Shown here piece after piece: positions 9,901-17,057 of a stretch of DNA of 64,000 nucleotides. The first letter of the stretch is position 1; every line of letters begins with the position of its first letter. The notes beneath the pieces were generated by a model. The model did no database searches and had not been told where the DNA came from. It was given only the letters and a program-made list of their open reading frames with translations. Source of the stretch: Pontibacter roseus DSM 17521 (GTDB lineage Bacteria > Bacteroidota > Bacteroidia > Cytophagales > Hymenobacteraceae); NCBI RefSeq assembly GCF_000373265.1, contig NZ_KB890762.1, positions 568,833 to 632,832 on the forward strand. The letters are read 5' to 3'. The position numbers were made by a program, and so were the translations under genes.

Positions 9901-10383
9901 CTGCACCGCTGTGTTCACCAGCGTCTGCGAGTCCAGGTCCACCTCGAAGTTGTAAGGGATGTTGAGTTCCCGCGTGAAGGCCTGCACAATCTTGTTAACG
10001 AAACTGTCGATGGTGCTTACTGAGAAGTCGCTGTAATTATAGAGAATCTGGGTGAACAGCACCTGCGCGCGCCGTCGCACCTCCTCCAGACTGAAGTGCT
10101 CCTCCGGATAGTCTTGTTGTAGCTCTTCAGTTATTTCCTGCAGCAGCGCTTCGCTCTTAGCCTTGTCCTTGACTGACAGGCCAGGGTCGTTGAAGCCACG
10201 CAAGGCTCCCAGGATGCGGTCCTTCATTTCGGCGGCGGCATCGTTGGTGAACGTGATGGCCAAAATGGAACGGTAATAGTCCGGATTGGGCGTATGCAGG
10301 GCAAGCTTCAGGTATTCCTTTGTCAGCTGATACGTTTTGCCCGAACCGGCAGAGGAGGAGTATATCTTGAAGAGAGATGGCAT
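6985..10383 (-). CDS. addA: UvrD-type helicase/nuclease, AddA/RecB-like
   Basis: Large ATP-dependent DNA helicase-nuclease (1132 residues), the likely motor subunit partnering the AddB-like protein at 2513-5413 in double-strand-break processing. Superfamily 1 motifs are clear: Walker A SAGSGKT (11-17), Walker B LIDEFQDTS (406-414), motif III GDAKQAIYRWRGG (439-451), SIHKSKGL (792-799) and LYVALTRP (870-877). A C-terminal PD-(D/E)XK nuclease domain keeps Asp1062, Glu1075 and Lys1077. The expected partner order in AddAB operons is addB-addA; here addA lies upstream of addB with about 1.6 kb of small genes between. ATG at 10381-10383. Confidence 0.88.
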   Translation of the reverse strand: MPSLFKIYSSSAGSGKTYQLTKEYLKLALHTPNPDYYRSILAITFTNDAAAEMKDRILGALRGFNDPGLSVKDKAKSEALLQEITEELQQDYPEEHFSLEEVRRRAQVLFTQILYNYSDFSVSTIDSFVNKIVQAFTRELNIPYNFEVDLDSQTLVNTAVQLLLDKVTNRKDDLLSETLEQYALEKAREGRSWNTLPEDLADFAKNLLNEQVYEAVTDIQSLTLEDFKLIRAQLKELQQGIAEALHEDAAKALAAIDKAGLSPADFFQGNRGLWGYFNKFNKDADLNYGNNYARQTIEEDKWYAGKASTHTKKQIDSIKPLLAELYYNIEGIKTQYAGTFTLINAIVPHLYKVSVLNELEKCLQEIKLDRNTVHISEFNKRIIDIVLQEPVPFIYERLGEKYNHILIDEFQDTSVLQWNNLLPLVDNALASGHFSMVVGDAKQAIYRWRGGEMEQILHLYKRNTQKLYLNRRHGHLIRERYESVDQALAPDELSVNRRSRAEIIQFNNELFTYVSKEHEVYGMFASIYDDKFQQQVPDGDKRGGHVQILFTHPDDTNYRYNLDSCTRSEELYDGYTHEKILSYEESTLNMVLQLVQQGLADGYTLSDMAILCRTNVRSKQIANFLKEKRYDIISQDSLSLQFAEVINLVIALFRVFNRPNDTLAKSEALYLVCAVALETIPDTEMTQTIARIAKEPEPQAFYDQLRTFGFDVKERETGNLSIYELTEQLIRIFDLLGHNNECEYLFRFLDLVLEYSLKNSNNLNNFLAYWDVQKEKLSINTPKDRNAITITSIHKSKGLAYPIVIIPFADWSTEPQTRALMWSQLPEEVSVTGKLRSVAVNISSKLETTVLAKQYSTEIEKTFIENLNMLYVALTRPIDRLYLIGNGKDLLEEKKAQRALEGTAKNVSHLLYRFLVHKDMWLGGQLCYQLHKGNAQQLQHTIIDSEHTYHLEHLVTTDWAQRLQLKQHANNVFDFETQALQRALNKKLHYALARVITTPQLDTVLRQMVYEGIISEREKPALRERLQEVLQHPKLQHYFSDKVVVEHEKELLDARAYLYKPDRVVFDGQQVVLLEFKLPPPQPEHRNKLDHYAVRFKQLGYEKVKCILYYFDTEEILEWGYGGKSLQMGLVL

Positions 10384-10504
10384 AGAGGTAATCCTGTGTT
10401 AACCGGATTCTAAAGATACAGCGGCGAGATGTGTAATACCAAACCGGGAGAGCAAAAAAAGCGCTCAGCACAAGACCGCTGATGCTGCAGGTATAGAATA
10501 GAAG

Positions 10505-10537
10505 AAGCCCCTCCGGAACTGGTCTGGAGGGGCTTTC
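10505..10537 (-). terminator. intrinsic terminator after the 10563-11102 gene
   Basis: Thirteen-base stem with a five-base loop: arms 10505-10517 and 10523-10535, core AAGCCCCTCC/GGAGGGGCTT. Read leftward it is followed by TTCTTCT. It lies 25 bp downstream of the 179-residue gene and ahead of addA, so it should separate their transcripts. Confidence 0.8.
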
Positions 10538-10562
10538 TGCCTTTCTATGTTGTCTGAAATGG

Positions 10563-11102
10563 CTATGCCACGTAAACTATTTCTCCTTTTTTAACTTCTT
10601 TCTCTTTGGCCACATGGTCGCTCACGCATACGTTGCGCATGATGCGGGCCATAGAGATAGAATACTCCGTGATGATGCAGTGCTGCTGCTCCGTGCTCAT
10701 CAGCGCCTTTCCGCCTCCCAACGTCAGTTTGTTCAACTCAATCACCTCATCAAAATTCTGGCGCAGCATCTTCAGGGCCTTAAACGATGGCTCATTGTAG
10801 TACATCGGAATCACCTGGCACACCGCGTAGCTTCCCTTGGCTCGTTCCTTGGCAATCATGTTGCACAGCGACTCAGCGTTCATCTTATCTAAATCAGATA
10901 TGATGACGAAGAAGACTTTCTTCTGGTCTGTGTTCTCAGACTTCAGTACCGCATTGGTCTGCAGCAGGGCGCGCGTCACCTTGGTGCCTTTGATGAAGGT
11001 CTCGTCCTTCAGAATCTTGTTGTGGATTTTGAAAGCCAGAGCTCCTGAGGCTATCAAGTTGAGGTCCTTGTTCTTGGTTGAGATTTTGGAGAAGTGTAAC
11101 AT
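10563..11102 (-). CDS. conserved-looking protein of unknown function
   Basis: I do not recognise this 179-residue protein. It has no signal peptide or membrane segment. The middle (about 65-125) alternates strand and helix: KVFFVIISDLDKMNAESL, then YAVCQVIPMYYNEPSFKAL, then FDEVIEL. This is compatible with a Rossmann-like or von Willebrand A-like alpha/beta fold, though no metal-ion site (DxSxS) is visible. A Gly-Gly-Gly turn and a helical C-terminal region follow. It has its own terminator (10505-10537) and a long upstream region, so it appears monocistronic. ATG at 11100-11102. Confidence 0.6.
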   Translation of the reverse strand: MLHFSKISTKNKDLNLIASGALAFKIHNKILKDETFIKGTKVTRALLQTNAVLKSENTDQKKVFFVIISDLDKMNAESLCNMIAKERAKGSYAVCQVIPMYYNEPSFKALKMLRQNFDEVIELNKLTLGGGKALMSTEQQHCIITEYSISMARIMRNVCVSDHVAKEKEVKKGEIVYVA

Positions 11103-11606
11103 AGTAGGAAAGGAGTTAAAGGGTTAAAGTTCTTTTAAAATCTACCTGTAAAACCCCGCAGGCAGGCTTGGTTTTACATAAGCTAAGTTTTCATCGCTAA
11201 ATAGGTGCAATTGTAGCAGGCGGCAATTCCATCACCAGAAACCCAACTTGTCTCTGTACCAAAAAGTCTCTATTAGTGGAAAGTAATCCAAACGATGCTT
11301 TGTGTGGCAGGCGTCTGTACAAGTTTACGACCTTTAAATAGGATATACCAACGATTAATTATAAAATAAGCGAAAGAACCTATTTTGATAGTGAACTAAC
11401 CCTTTTTACGGGTGTGCAAAACCGATGTTCCTTATTTTTATATTAAATTGGAATATAAGAAACAAAATAAAATTTTTATTTCAAATTAATCTAACATAAG
11501 TGAATATTTTTAGCACAAATTTTAATCTAAATTTAATTTGACTAGAAATATGAGGCCCTTCAAAACGAATAGAAGAATAAAATAAGGTATGTCGATTATT
11601 ATGCGT

Positions 11607-11614
11607 ATCTTTGC
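11607..11614 (+). promoter_or_regulatory. candidate -7 box for the DEAD-box helicase
   Basis: TATCTTTG fits the Bacteroidota -7 consensus TAnnTTTG exactly. No convincing -33 TTTG is visible at the usual distance. Transcription would begin near 11620, giving a leader of about 150 nt. Confidence 0.45.
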
Positions 11615-11695
11615 ACCCGATTTGGAATCAGTCTGATTTTTGTAAAGGATACTCCGTTTTTTGGCATAACCTGGTTGATTTTAGTTTCGCTCGCT

Positions 11696-11717
11696 CTTTT
11701 CTTTCGTAAAAGAAAGG
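11696..11717 (+). promoter_or_regulatory. leader hairpin upstream of the helicase
   Basis: Arms 11696-11704 and 11709-11717 pair over nine bases (seven A/T-rich Watson-Crick pairs, TTTCTTT/AAAGAAA, plus a T-G and a C-G) around a CGTA loop. It lies in the predicted 5' leader. A long structured leader is typical of cold-inducible RNA helicase genes, but the link is inferred. Confidence 0.35.
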
Positions 11718-11769
11718 CTTAAGGACAGGCTGCCTCCAGACGTGAAGTATTAAAGAATAAAAAAACAGA

Positions 11770-13611
11770 ATGAACAAAATCAGATTTGACGAGCTTCCGC
11801 TTTCGCCGGAAGTACAGCGTGCTATCGCTGACATGGGCTTCGAAGAAGCCTCCCCCATCCAAACAGAAGCCATCCCGGTTGTTTTAGAAGGTCGCGACAT
11901 CATCGGCCAAGCACAGACAGGTACTGGAAAGACTGCTGCCTTTGGTATTCCAACTATTGAGAGCATAGACGAGAGCGACCGCAGTGTGCAGGCGCTCATC
12001 CTGTGCCCAACCCGTGAACTGGCTATACAAGTAGCCGGTGAAATACAGAAATTAATCAAATACAAGCCAGGCATCAGCATTGTGCCTATCTATGGTGGAC
12101 AGGCTTATGACCGCCAGCTGCGTGCCCTCAAGCAGGGTGTACAGATTGTGATTGGTACGCCAGGCCGTGTGATGGACCACATTGAGCGCGGTACGCTTAA
12201 GCTTGATAAAATCAAGAAAATCATCCTGGACGAAGCGGACGAAATGCTTGACATGGGCTTCCGTGAGGACATCGAGTTCGTGCTGAGCAAGATGCCCGAG
12301 GAGCGCCAGACCATTTTCTTCTCGGCCACCATGTCCAAGCCGATTATGGAGCTGACCAAGCGTTACCAGAACGACCCGGTGATTGTGAAAGTGGTGCACA
12401 AGGAGCTGACGGTGACCAACATCGATCAGGTATACTTCGAAGTGCGCAACAGCATGAAGCAGGAAGTGCTTTCCCGCATCCTGGACATGCACAACATGAA
12501 ATCGGTTATCATCTTCTGCAATACCAAGCGTATGGTGGACGAACTGGTGACCAACCTGCAGGCACGCGGCTATTTCGCTGATGGCCTGCACGGTGACCTG
12601 AACCAGAACCAGCGTACCAACGTGATGGGCAAGTTCCGTAACGGCATGCTGGAGATACTGGTAGCTACAGACGTGGCCGCCCGTGGCCTGGACGTGGAGA
12701 ACGTGGAAGCCGTGTTCAACTACGACCTGCCGCAGGACGAAGAGTCTTATGTACACCGCATTGGCCGTACGGGTCGTGCCGGTAAGTCGGGCCGTGCCTT
12801 CTCTTTCGTGTCTGGTCGCTCCGACATGTACAAGCTGAAGGACATCATGCGCTATACCAAGGCCAACATCCAGCTGCAGCAGGTGCCTACCTACGAAGAC
12901 GTGAATGAAATCCGTACCAACCTGTTCCTGGACAAGGTGCGCGAGGTGTTGGAGAAAGGCAACCTGAACAAGCACATCAACAGCATAGAGAAGCTCGTGA
13001 ACGAGGAGTATACCTCGCTTGAAGTAGCTGCCGCCTTGCTGAAGATGAGCCTGAAGGAAGCCAAGACCAAAGAAGCCGGAAAAGAAGCGGAGAAAACGAT
13101 GGGTGCGACCAAAGACGGTTATGACCGTCTGTTTATCACCATTGGCAAGAAAGACCGCGTACATCCGAAAGACCTGATTGACCTGTTGAGCCAGAACGCT
13201 GACATCCCTGCTTCCAAAGTAGGCGACATCGATTTGTATGACAAGTTCAGCTTTGTGGAGGTGCCAACCGAATACACAGCTGACATCCTACAGAAAGTAG
13301 GTCGCATTGAAGTGGAGGGCCGCATGGTGATTGTGGAGAAATCGCAGAAGAAAGAAGGCGGTGCTGCCGGTGGCCGAGAAGACTTCGGCTTCGGTGATCG
13401 CGACCGTGGCGGTGACAGAGGTGGTGACCGTGGAGGCAGACGCTTCGGTGGCGGTGACCGCGAAGGTGGTGACCGTGGCGGACGCCGTGATGGTGGCTAC
13501 GGTGGTGGCGGAAGCCGTTTCGGTGGCCGTGGCGACCGTGACTCCTTCAGAGGAGGCGATCGTCGCAGCAGCGGTGGAGACCGTGGTGGTTTCCGCAAAA
13601 AAAGATTCTAG
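11770..13611 (+). CDS. deaD: DEAD-box ATP-dependent RNA helicase with RGG tail
   Basis: RNA helicase of the DeaD/CsdA type, 613 residues, expected to act in ribosome assembly and mRNA turnover, particularly in the cold. Visible in order: Q motif (about 6-33), Walker A AQTGTGKT (48-55), PTREL, DEAD box (DEADEMLDMGF, about 155), SAT, the helicase-C HRIGRTGRAG motif, and a DbpA-type RNA-binding domain (about 460-535). A Gly/Arg/Asp-rich tail from about 543 to the end has repeated RGGDRGG units, which commonly bind RNA. ATG at 11770. It is flanked by a long leader and a strong terminator, so it is monocistronic. Confidence 0.92.
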   Translation: MNKIRFDELPLSPEVQRAIADMGFEEASPIQTEAIPVVLEGRDIIGQAQTGTGKTAAFGIPTIESIDESDRSVQALILCPTRELAIQVAGEIQKLIKYKPGISIVPIYGGQAYDRQLRALKQGVQIVIGTPGRVMDHIERGTLKLDKIKKIILDEADEMLDMGFREDIEFVLSKMPEERQTIFFSATMSKPIMELTKRYQNDPVIVKVVHKELTVTNIDQVYFEVRNSMKQEVLSRILDMHNMKSVIIFCNTKRMVDELVTNLQARGYFADGLHGDLNQNQRTNVMGKFRNGMLEILVATDVAARGLDVENVEAVFNYDLPQDEESYVHRIGRTGRAGKSGRAFSFVSGRSDMYKLKDIMRYTKANIQLQQVPTYEDVNEIRTNLFLDKVREVLEKGNLNKHINSIEKLVNEEYTSLEVAAALLKMSLKEAKTKEAGKEAEKTMGATKDGYDRLFITIGKKDRVHPKDLIDLLSQNADIPASKVGDIDLYDKFSFVEVPTEYTADILQKVGRIEVEGRMVIVEKSQKKEGGAAGGREDFGFGDRDRGGDRGGDRGGRRFGGGDREGGDRGGRRDGGYGGGGSRFGGRGDRDSFRGGDRRSSGGDRGGFRKKRF

Positions 13612-13688
13612 GTTATACAACCTGTCGCTTGGCAGGTCGTATAAATAGGCATACAGTATTAAAGTGTAAAAAGCTTTAGAATTGTTAG

Positions 13689-13718
13689 AAAAGGTCGACT
13701 TGAAACGTCGACCTTTTT
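13689..13718 (+). terminator. intrinsic terminator of the helicase gene
   Basis: Stem GGTCGAC/GTCGACC (13693-13699 with 13707-13713), extended by A/T pairs, then a T run from 13714. It is 78 bp after the helicase stop. Confidence 0.85.
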
Positions 13719-13826
13719 GTTTTTAGAAATTTTCATAATCCGCGCAACCTGCCCATACCTGGCCGCGTTAAAGAAGGTATCATAAAAAGGTTGGAAGATT
13801 ATTCTACTGTTTACGCAGTTAGAAAT

Positions 13827-13861
13827 GATAAGCCTGACATCAGACGGATGTCAGGCTTATC
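13827..13861. repeat. perfect 15-bp inverted repeat, AGACG loop
   Basis: Arms 13827-13841 and 13847-13861 are perfectly complementary with a five-base loop. No T tract follows on either strand, so it is a poor intrinsic terminator. It may be a second transcription barrier, an RNA-stabilising hairpin or a protein site. Confidence 0.7.
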
Positions 13862-13880
13862 GCTATTATAGGCTCACCGT

Positions 13881-13890
13881 CAGGTATAGC
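13881..13890 (+). repeat. CAGGTATAGC word, intergenic copy
   Basis: Exact copy of the ten-base word that recurs through the window (see findings). It lies between two convergent terminators, outside any gene. Confidence 0.6.
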
Positions 13891-13892
13891 CA

Positions 13893-13916
13893 CAAAAAAA
13901 GGAGCCGAAGCTCCTT
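13893..13916 (-). terminator. intrinsic terminator of the four-helix-bundle gene
   Basis: Read leftward: AAGGAGC, a TTCG tetraloop, GCTCCTT and a run of seven T. Arms 13899-13905 and 13910-13916. It is 26 bp after the stop at 13943. Confidence 0.88.
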
Positions 13917-13942
13917 CCTGTTATTTGAATCTGCTAATAGTA

Positions 13943-14398
13943 TTATGCGTTTTCCCTTGCGTTGTCACGTAGGGTGCGGATGTGGTCATGTGCATTTTTG
14001 ACATCCCGGTACTGTTGTTCCACAATCGGTTTCAGTTCACCTGGCAGGTTCTTCTGCATGGCCTCCTCATAGGCCTTCACCGCATAATCCTCGCCACGCT
14101 CACACTCTTCCAGTATGCGTTTTCTATCTTTTGATGACAGGGCAGATTTGATGTCAATCCAGGCGCGGTGGATGGTGCCTTCAATAGAGCTGGACTCATC
14201 GTCGGTCTTGCCCATCTTGTGCAGTTGGTCCTGCAGCTCCGTAATCATACTGTCGCGCTGCACAGCGTACTTTCTGAAGAGCTCTTTCAGGTCCTGGTCC
14301 TCTACATCTTCGGCCGCCGTCTTATAGCCCTTCACACCGTCCTTGCATCTTTCGATGAGGTGGTGCACAGTTGAATAGACTTCTTTATTAATTTCCAT
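13943..14398 (-). CDS. PA2169 family four-helix-bundle protein (DUF2383)
   Basis: Ferritin-like four-helix-bundle protein of 151 residues, as in the PA2169/DUF2383 family, usually linked with general stress. The whole chain is predicted helical and highly charged, with the YxxxxxxxxRDSMITELQ helix in the middle and an ERGEDYAVKAYEEAM helix containing possible metal-ligand Glu residues. Its function in the cell is not established for the family. ATG at 14396-14398. Monocistronic with a TTCG-loop terminator. Confidence 0.85.
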   Translation of the reverse strand: MEINKEVYSTVHHLIERCKDGVKGYKTAAEDVEDQDLKELFRKYAVQRDSMITELQDQLHKMGKTDDESSSIEGTIHRAWIDIKSALSSKDRKRILEECERGEDYAVKAYEEAMQKNLPGELKPIVEQQYRDVKNAHDHIRTLRDNARENA

Positions 14399-14479
14399 AG
14401 TTATATTTTTTTAATGTTTGGTATGCTGATGTACTGTTGTAAAGTACTTTTTGTTACCAACTATGGATATATGGCTATG

Positions 14480-15718
14480 CTACAATATGGAAGCCGCTAT
14501 GGCTTTGCCGGCCAGGAAACCAGTTGTCCAGGCGGCCTGAAAGTTGAATCCTCCGGTGATGCCATCCACATCCAGCACCTCACCGGCGAAGTATAACCCA
14601 GGCAACCGTTGGCTCTCCATCGACCTCTTGTTCACTTGGCTCAGGTCGATGCCGCCGCAGGTCACGAACTCCTCTTTGAATGTGGTTTTGCCTTTCACTT
14701 CCACCGAAGTCCGCAGCAGGGACTCCACCAGTTTGTTCGTGTTCCTGGCGGGCAGCTCGGCCCACTTTGTATCATCCGGGATTTCTGCCATACCTGCCAG
14801 TGCCTTCCAGAGGCGCTGCGGCAAACCGAACAAGGGGTTAGAAGAAACCAGTTTCTTGGGATGTGCTTTGCGGTAGCTCTGCAGCTGCTCCCGCAGGCTT
14901 TCCTCGCTGCGCTCCGGAATCCAGTTGATGAGGGCGGTGAAATGGTAGTTCTGCTCATGGAACACGCGCGCTCCCCAGGCCGATAGCTTCAGCACAGCCG
15001 GACCGCTGTAGCCCCAGTGCGTGATGAGCAAAGGCCCTTCATACTCGAGTTTCTGACCAGCTATACGCACCCGTGCGTGCGGAACGGCTATACCTTGCAA
15101 CTCTTTGAGCGGGGAGGCAGGCACATTGAACGTGAACAGGGAGGGCACCGGTTCCTGCACAGCATGACCTAACTCACGCAGCCAGTCATACCCCTGCAAT
15201 TTAGGATTGCCCCCGGTGCTCACCAGCAGCCTGTCTGCTAACAAAGTGCTTCCATTGCTCAGGTGAAGTAAGAAGAAGGGATTGCCGTTCGCGCCCGTTT
15301 GTGGCTCGATACGCTCCACGCCCATACCTGTCTTGATTTGTACGCCCGCTTTTCGGGCTGCCTGCAGCAGGCAATCGATGATGGTCTCGGAGGAGTCGGT
15401 GACCGGGAACATTCGTCCGTCCGGTTCAGCCTTCAGTTTCACTCCGCGCTTCTCAAACCATGCAACCGTCTCAGCCGCCCCGAATGTCTTGAAAGCGTCC
15501 TTCAGCAATTTGGCTCCCCTAGGGTAGTGCTGGGAGAAAATGGAGGGCACGAAGCAGGAGTGCGTGACATTGCAACGGCCGCCCCCAGAAACCCGCACTT
15601 TCGACAGCAGCTTGTTTGTCTTTTCAAGCAGGGTCACCTGCAGCTGCGGCTTCGCCTCCGCGCAGGCAATCGCCCCGAAAAAACCAGCAGCGCCGCCGCC
15701 TATTATTACTACTTGCAT
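14480..15718 (-). CDS. HI0933/YhiN-like FAD-dependent oxidoreductase
   Basis: Flavoprotein of 412 residues of the HI0933 (YhiN/BaiN-like) family. The N-terminal Rossmann motif IIGGGAAGFFGAI (residues 5-17) binds the FAD ADP moiety. The KVRVSGGGRCNVTH segment (about 40-53) and the C-terminal CGGIDLSQVN and GLYFAGEVLDVDGITGGFN segments are characteristic. The physiological substrate of this family is unclear; some members reduce bile-acid intermediates or act on quinones. ATG at 15716-15718. It is followed by two further genes upstream on the same strand (15811-16638 and 16675-16950), possibly one transcription unit. Confidence 0.88.
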   Translation of the reverse strand: MQVVIIGGGAAGFFGAIACAEAKPQLQVTLLEKTNKLLSKVRVSGGGRCNVTHSCFVPSIFSQHYPRGAKLLKDAFKTFGAAETVAWFEKRGVKLKAEPDGRMFPVTDSSETIIDCLLQAARKAGVQIKTGMGVERIEPQTGANGNPFFLLHLSNGSTLLADRLLVSTGGNPKLQGYDWLRELGHAVQEPVPSLFTFNVPASPLKELQGIAVPHARVRIAGQKLEYEGPLLITHWGYSGPAVLKLSAWGARVFHEQNYHFTALINWIPERSEESLREQLQSYRKAHPKKLVSSNPLFGLPQRLWKALAGMAEIPDDTKWAELPARNTNKLVESLLRTSVEVKGKTTFKEEFVTCGGIDLSQVNKRSMESQRLPGLYFAGEVLDVDGITGGFNFQAAWTTGFLAGKAIAASIL

Positions 15719-15810
15719 GCAGAGGATTGTAAGTTTGATTTACTACTGTCATTTGCTTGATGAGAACACAACCATTAACCATCAGCAAACAACAAATGCC
15801 CACAAAGTTA

Positions 15811-16638
15811 CTAAAAGAAAGCCATAGGGTCAGGGTGCTGGAAAACGTAGGAGAGCTGTTCTTTCAGTTTCTGGCTGCTGATGAGCTTGAACTTGGTTTC
15901 CTCCATGTCCTTAAAGGTAGGGGGGACCAACCCGATGGCTGCCGCCGCCGCTTGGTAAAACTTTCTTCGGTGAGGGTGCTCGTCGGCACAGGCGTTATAT
16001 ACCTGCCCCCACTTCTGCAGTTCCACAATGCGTTGCAGCACTCCCAGGCAGTCTTCCAGGTGAATCAGGTTGACAGGAGCATCGCCATTGGGCAGGTTGT
16101 GTTTGCCCGCCATGAACCTTCCCGGCTGCCGGCTGCCGCCTACTAGTCCGCCAAAACGGACGATGGTAGTCACCCAATCCTCCTTGTCCTGGAAAAGTTT
16201 CTCGACCTGCAGCAGGGTGTTTTCAGGATTTTGTACGTCAGTATAAGCAACATCCTCTTCCGTCACAACCCGGTTCAGGTCTGGATAGACGGAGGTGGAG
16301 GAGACAAACAGCAGCCGGCTGACAGGAGACTGGCGTAGGGTTGCCAGGAGCAGGTGCATCTGGCGCAGGTAGCTTTCGCCACCGTCGGAGCGGAGTTTGG
16401 GTGGGATGTTGAGCACCAACAAATCTGTATTCAGGAAATCCTGTAGGTGCTGCTCCTCCAGCTGTTGTCCATCCAGGTTAATCAGGAACGGTGCTATACC
16501 TTTCGCTTCTAATATCCCCAGCTTTTCGGTGGAGGTGGTCGAACCGTTGACCCTAAAGCCCTGGTGCACGAAGCGTTCCGCCAAGGGCATGCCCAACCAA
16601 CCACACCCCATGATGCTGATATCCGCTTTCTCTTTCAT
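15811..16638 (-). CDS. NAD(P)-binding SDR-like protein (YeeZ type)
   Basis: Extended SDR or nucleoside-diphosphate-sugar epimerase-like protein of 275 residues, resembling E. coli YeeZ. The N-terminal dinucleotide motif is MGCGWLGMPLA (about 10-20), a GxGxxG variant common in YeeZ relatives. FVSSTSVYPD (about 105-115) marks the SDR core. The catalytic Tyr/Lys pair is not evident in the usual YxxxK form. Substrate unknown. ATG at 16636-16638, 36 bp after the 91-residue membrane protein, same strand. Confidence 0.78.
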   Translation of the reverse strand: MKEKADISIMGCGWLGMPLAERFVHQGFRVNGSTTSTEKLGILEAKGIAPFLINLDGQQLEEQHLQDFLNTDLLVLNIPPKLRSDGGESYLRQMHLLLATLRQSPVSRLLFVSSTSVYPDLNRVVTEEDVAYTDVQNPENTLLQVEKLFQDKEDWVTTIVRFGGLVGGSRQPGRFMAGKHNLPNGDAPVNLIHLEDCLGVLQRIVELQKWGQVYNACADEHPHRRKFYQAAAAAIGLVPPTFKDMEETKFKLISSQKLKEQLSYVFQHPDPMAFF

Positions 16639-16674
16639 AGTATGTCGGTATAAAGATAGTTCTTGTACTTCGGG

Positions 16675-16950
16675 TTAGCGGTAGTTCCAGTAGAAATCCA
16701 GTGCCGTATCCACAAGCACGGGCAACAGGAATACTAGCACAAACACCACGACAGCGGCAGCCACTTTGACGTGAAACTGCTTGCCTTGCAGCCTCTGCAC
16801 CAGCAGGTACCCAACCGCTATACCTGCCAGGGCCAGAACAGCCGTAATCAGCACCATGAGCATGAGGTCATTGGTCAGCACACGGGCGATGAGCCAGGAA
16901 CTGAGGGCAGGCAACAGCAGTAAAATCTGGTCGATGCGGGTGTTCGGCAT
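16675..16950 (-). CDS. small membrane protein of unknown function
   Basis: Protein of 91 residues with three predicted membrane helices (about 7-22, 30-53 and 60-82) and a short cytoplasmic loop VQRLQGKQFHVK between the second and third. No domain is recognised. It lies immediately upstream of the YeeZ-like gene and probably shares its transcript. ATG at 16948-16950. Confidence 0.6.
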   Translation of the reverse strand: MPNTRIDQILLLLPALSSWLIARVLTNDLMLMVLITAVLALAGIAVGYLLVQRLQGKQFHVKVAAAVVVFVLVFLLPVLVDTALDFYWNYR

Positions 16951-17057
16951 GGTGTGCGTCGTATGTATAGTATCCTGTACTTATCGCCTAACATTTCGTT
17001 GGGCTTTGTGTTAACCCTGGCAGATGTACATGGGCAACAGGACAAAGTAACGCATAA

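Larger units (their letters stand above)
11103..11769. other. 667-bp divergent intergenic region with long helicase leader
   Basis: AT-rich stretch between the divergent 10563-11102 gene and the DEAD-box helicase. I see no ORF worth calling and no tRNA. It holds a candidate helicase promoter (11607-11614) and a leader of about 150 nt containing a small hairpin (11696-11717). The part from about 11340 to 11580 is especially A/T-rich. Confidence 0.6.
13612..13942. other. 331-bp convergent intergenic region with three hairpins
   Basis: Between the helicase and the convergent four-helix-bundle gene. It contains the helicase terminator (13689-13718), a perfect 15-bp inverted repeat without a T tract (13827-13861), one CAGGTATAGC word (13881-13890) and a TTCG-loop terminator (13893-13916). 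No ORF is supported. Confidence 0.7.

Noticed and set aside
12052..13164. Minus-strand ORF of 370 codons
   Set aside because: Antisense to the DEAD-box helicase core; His/Val-rich shadow sequence with no recognisable motif.
13370..13600. Apparent tandem DNA repeat rich in GGTGACCGTGG
   Set aside because: This is the coding sequence of the helicase RGG tail; units are irregular and explained by the protein.
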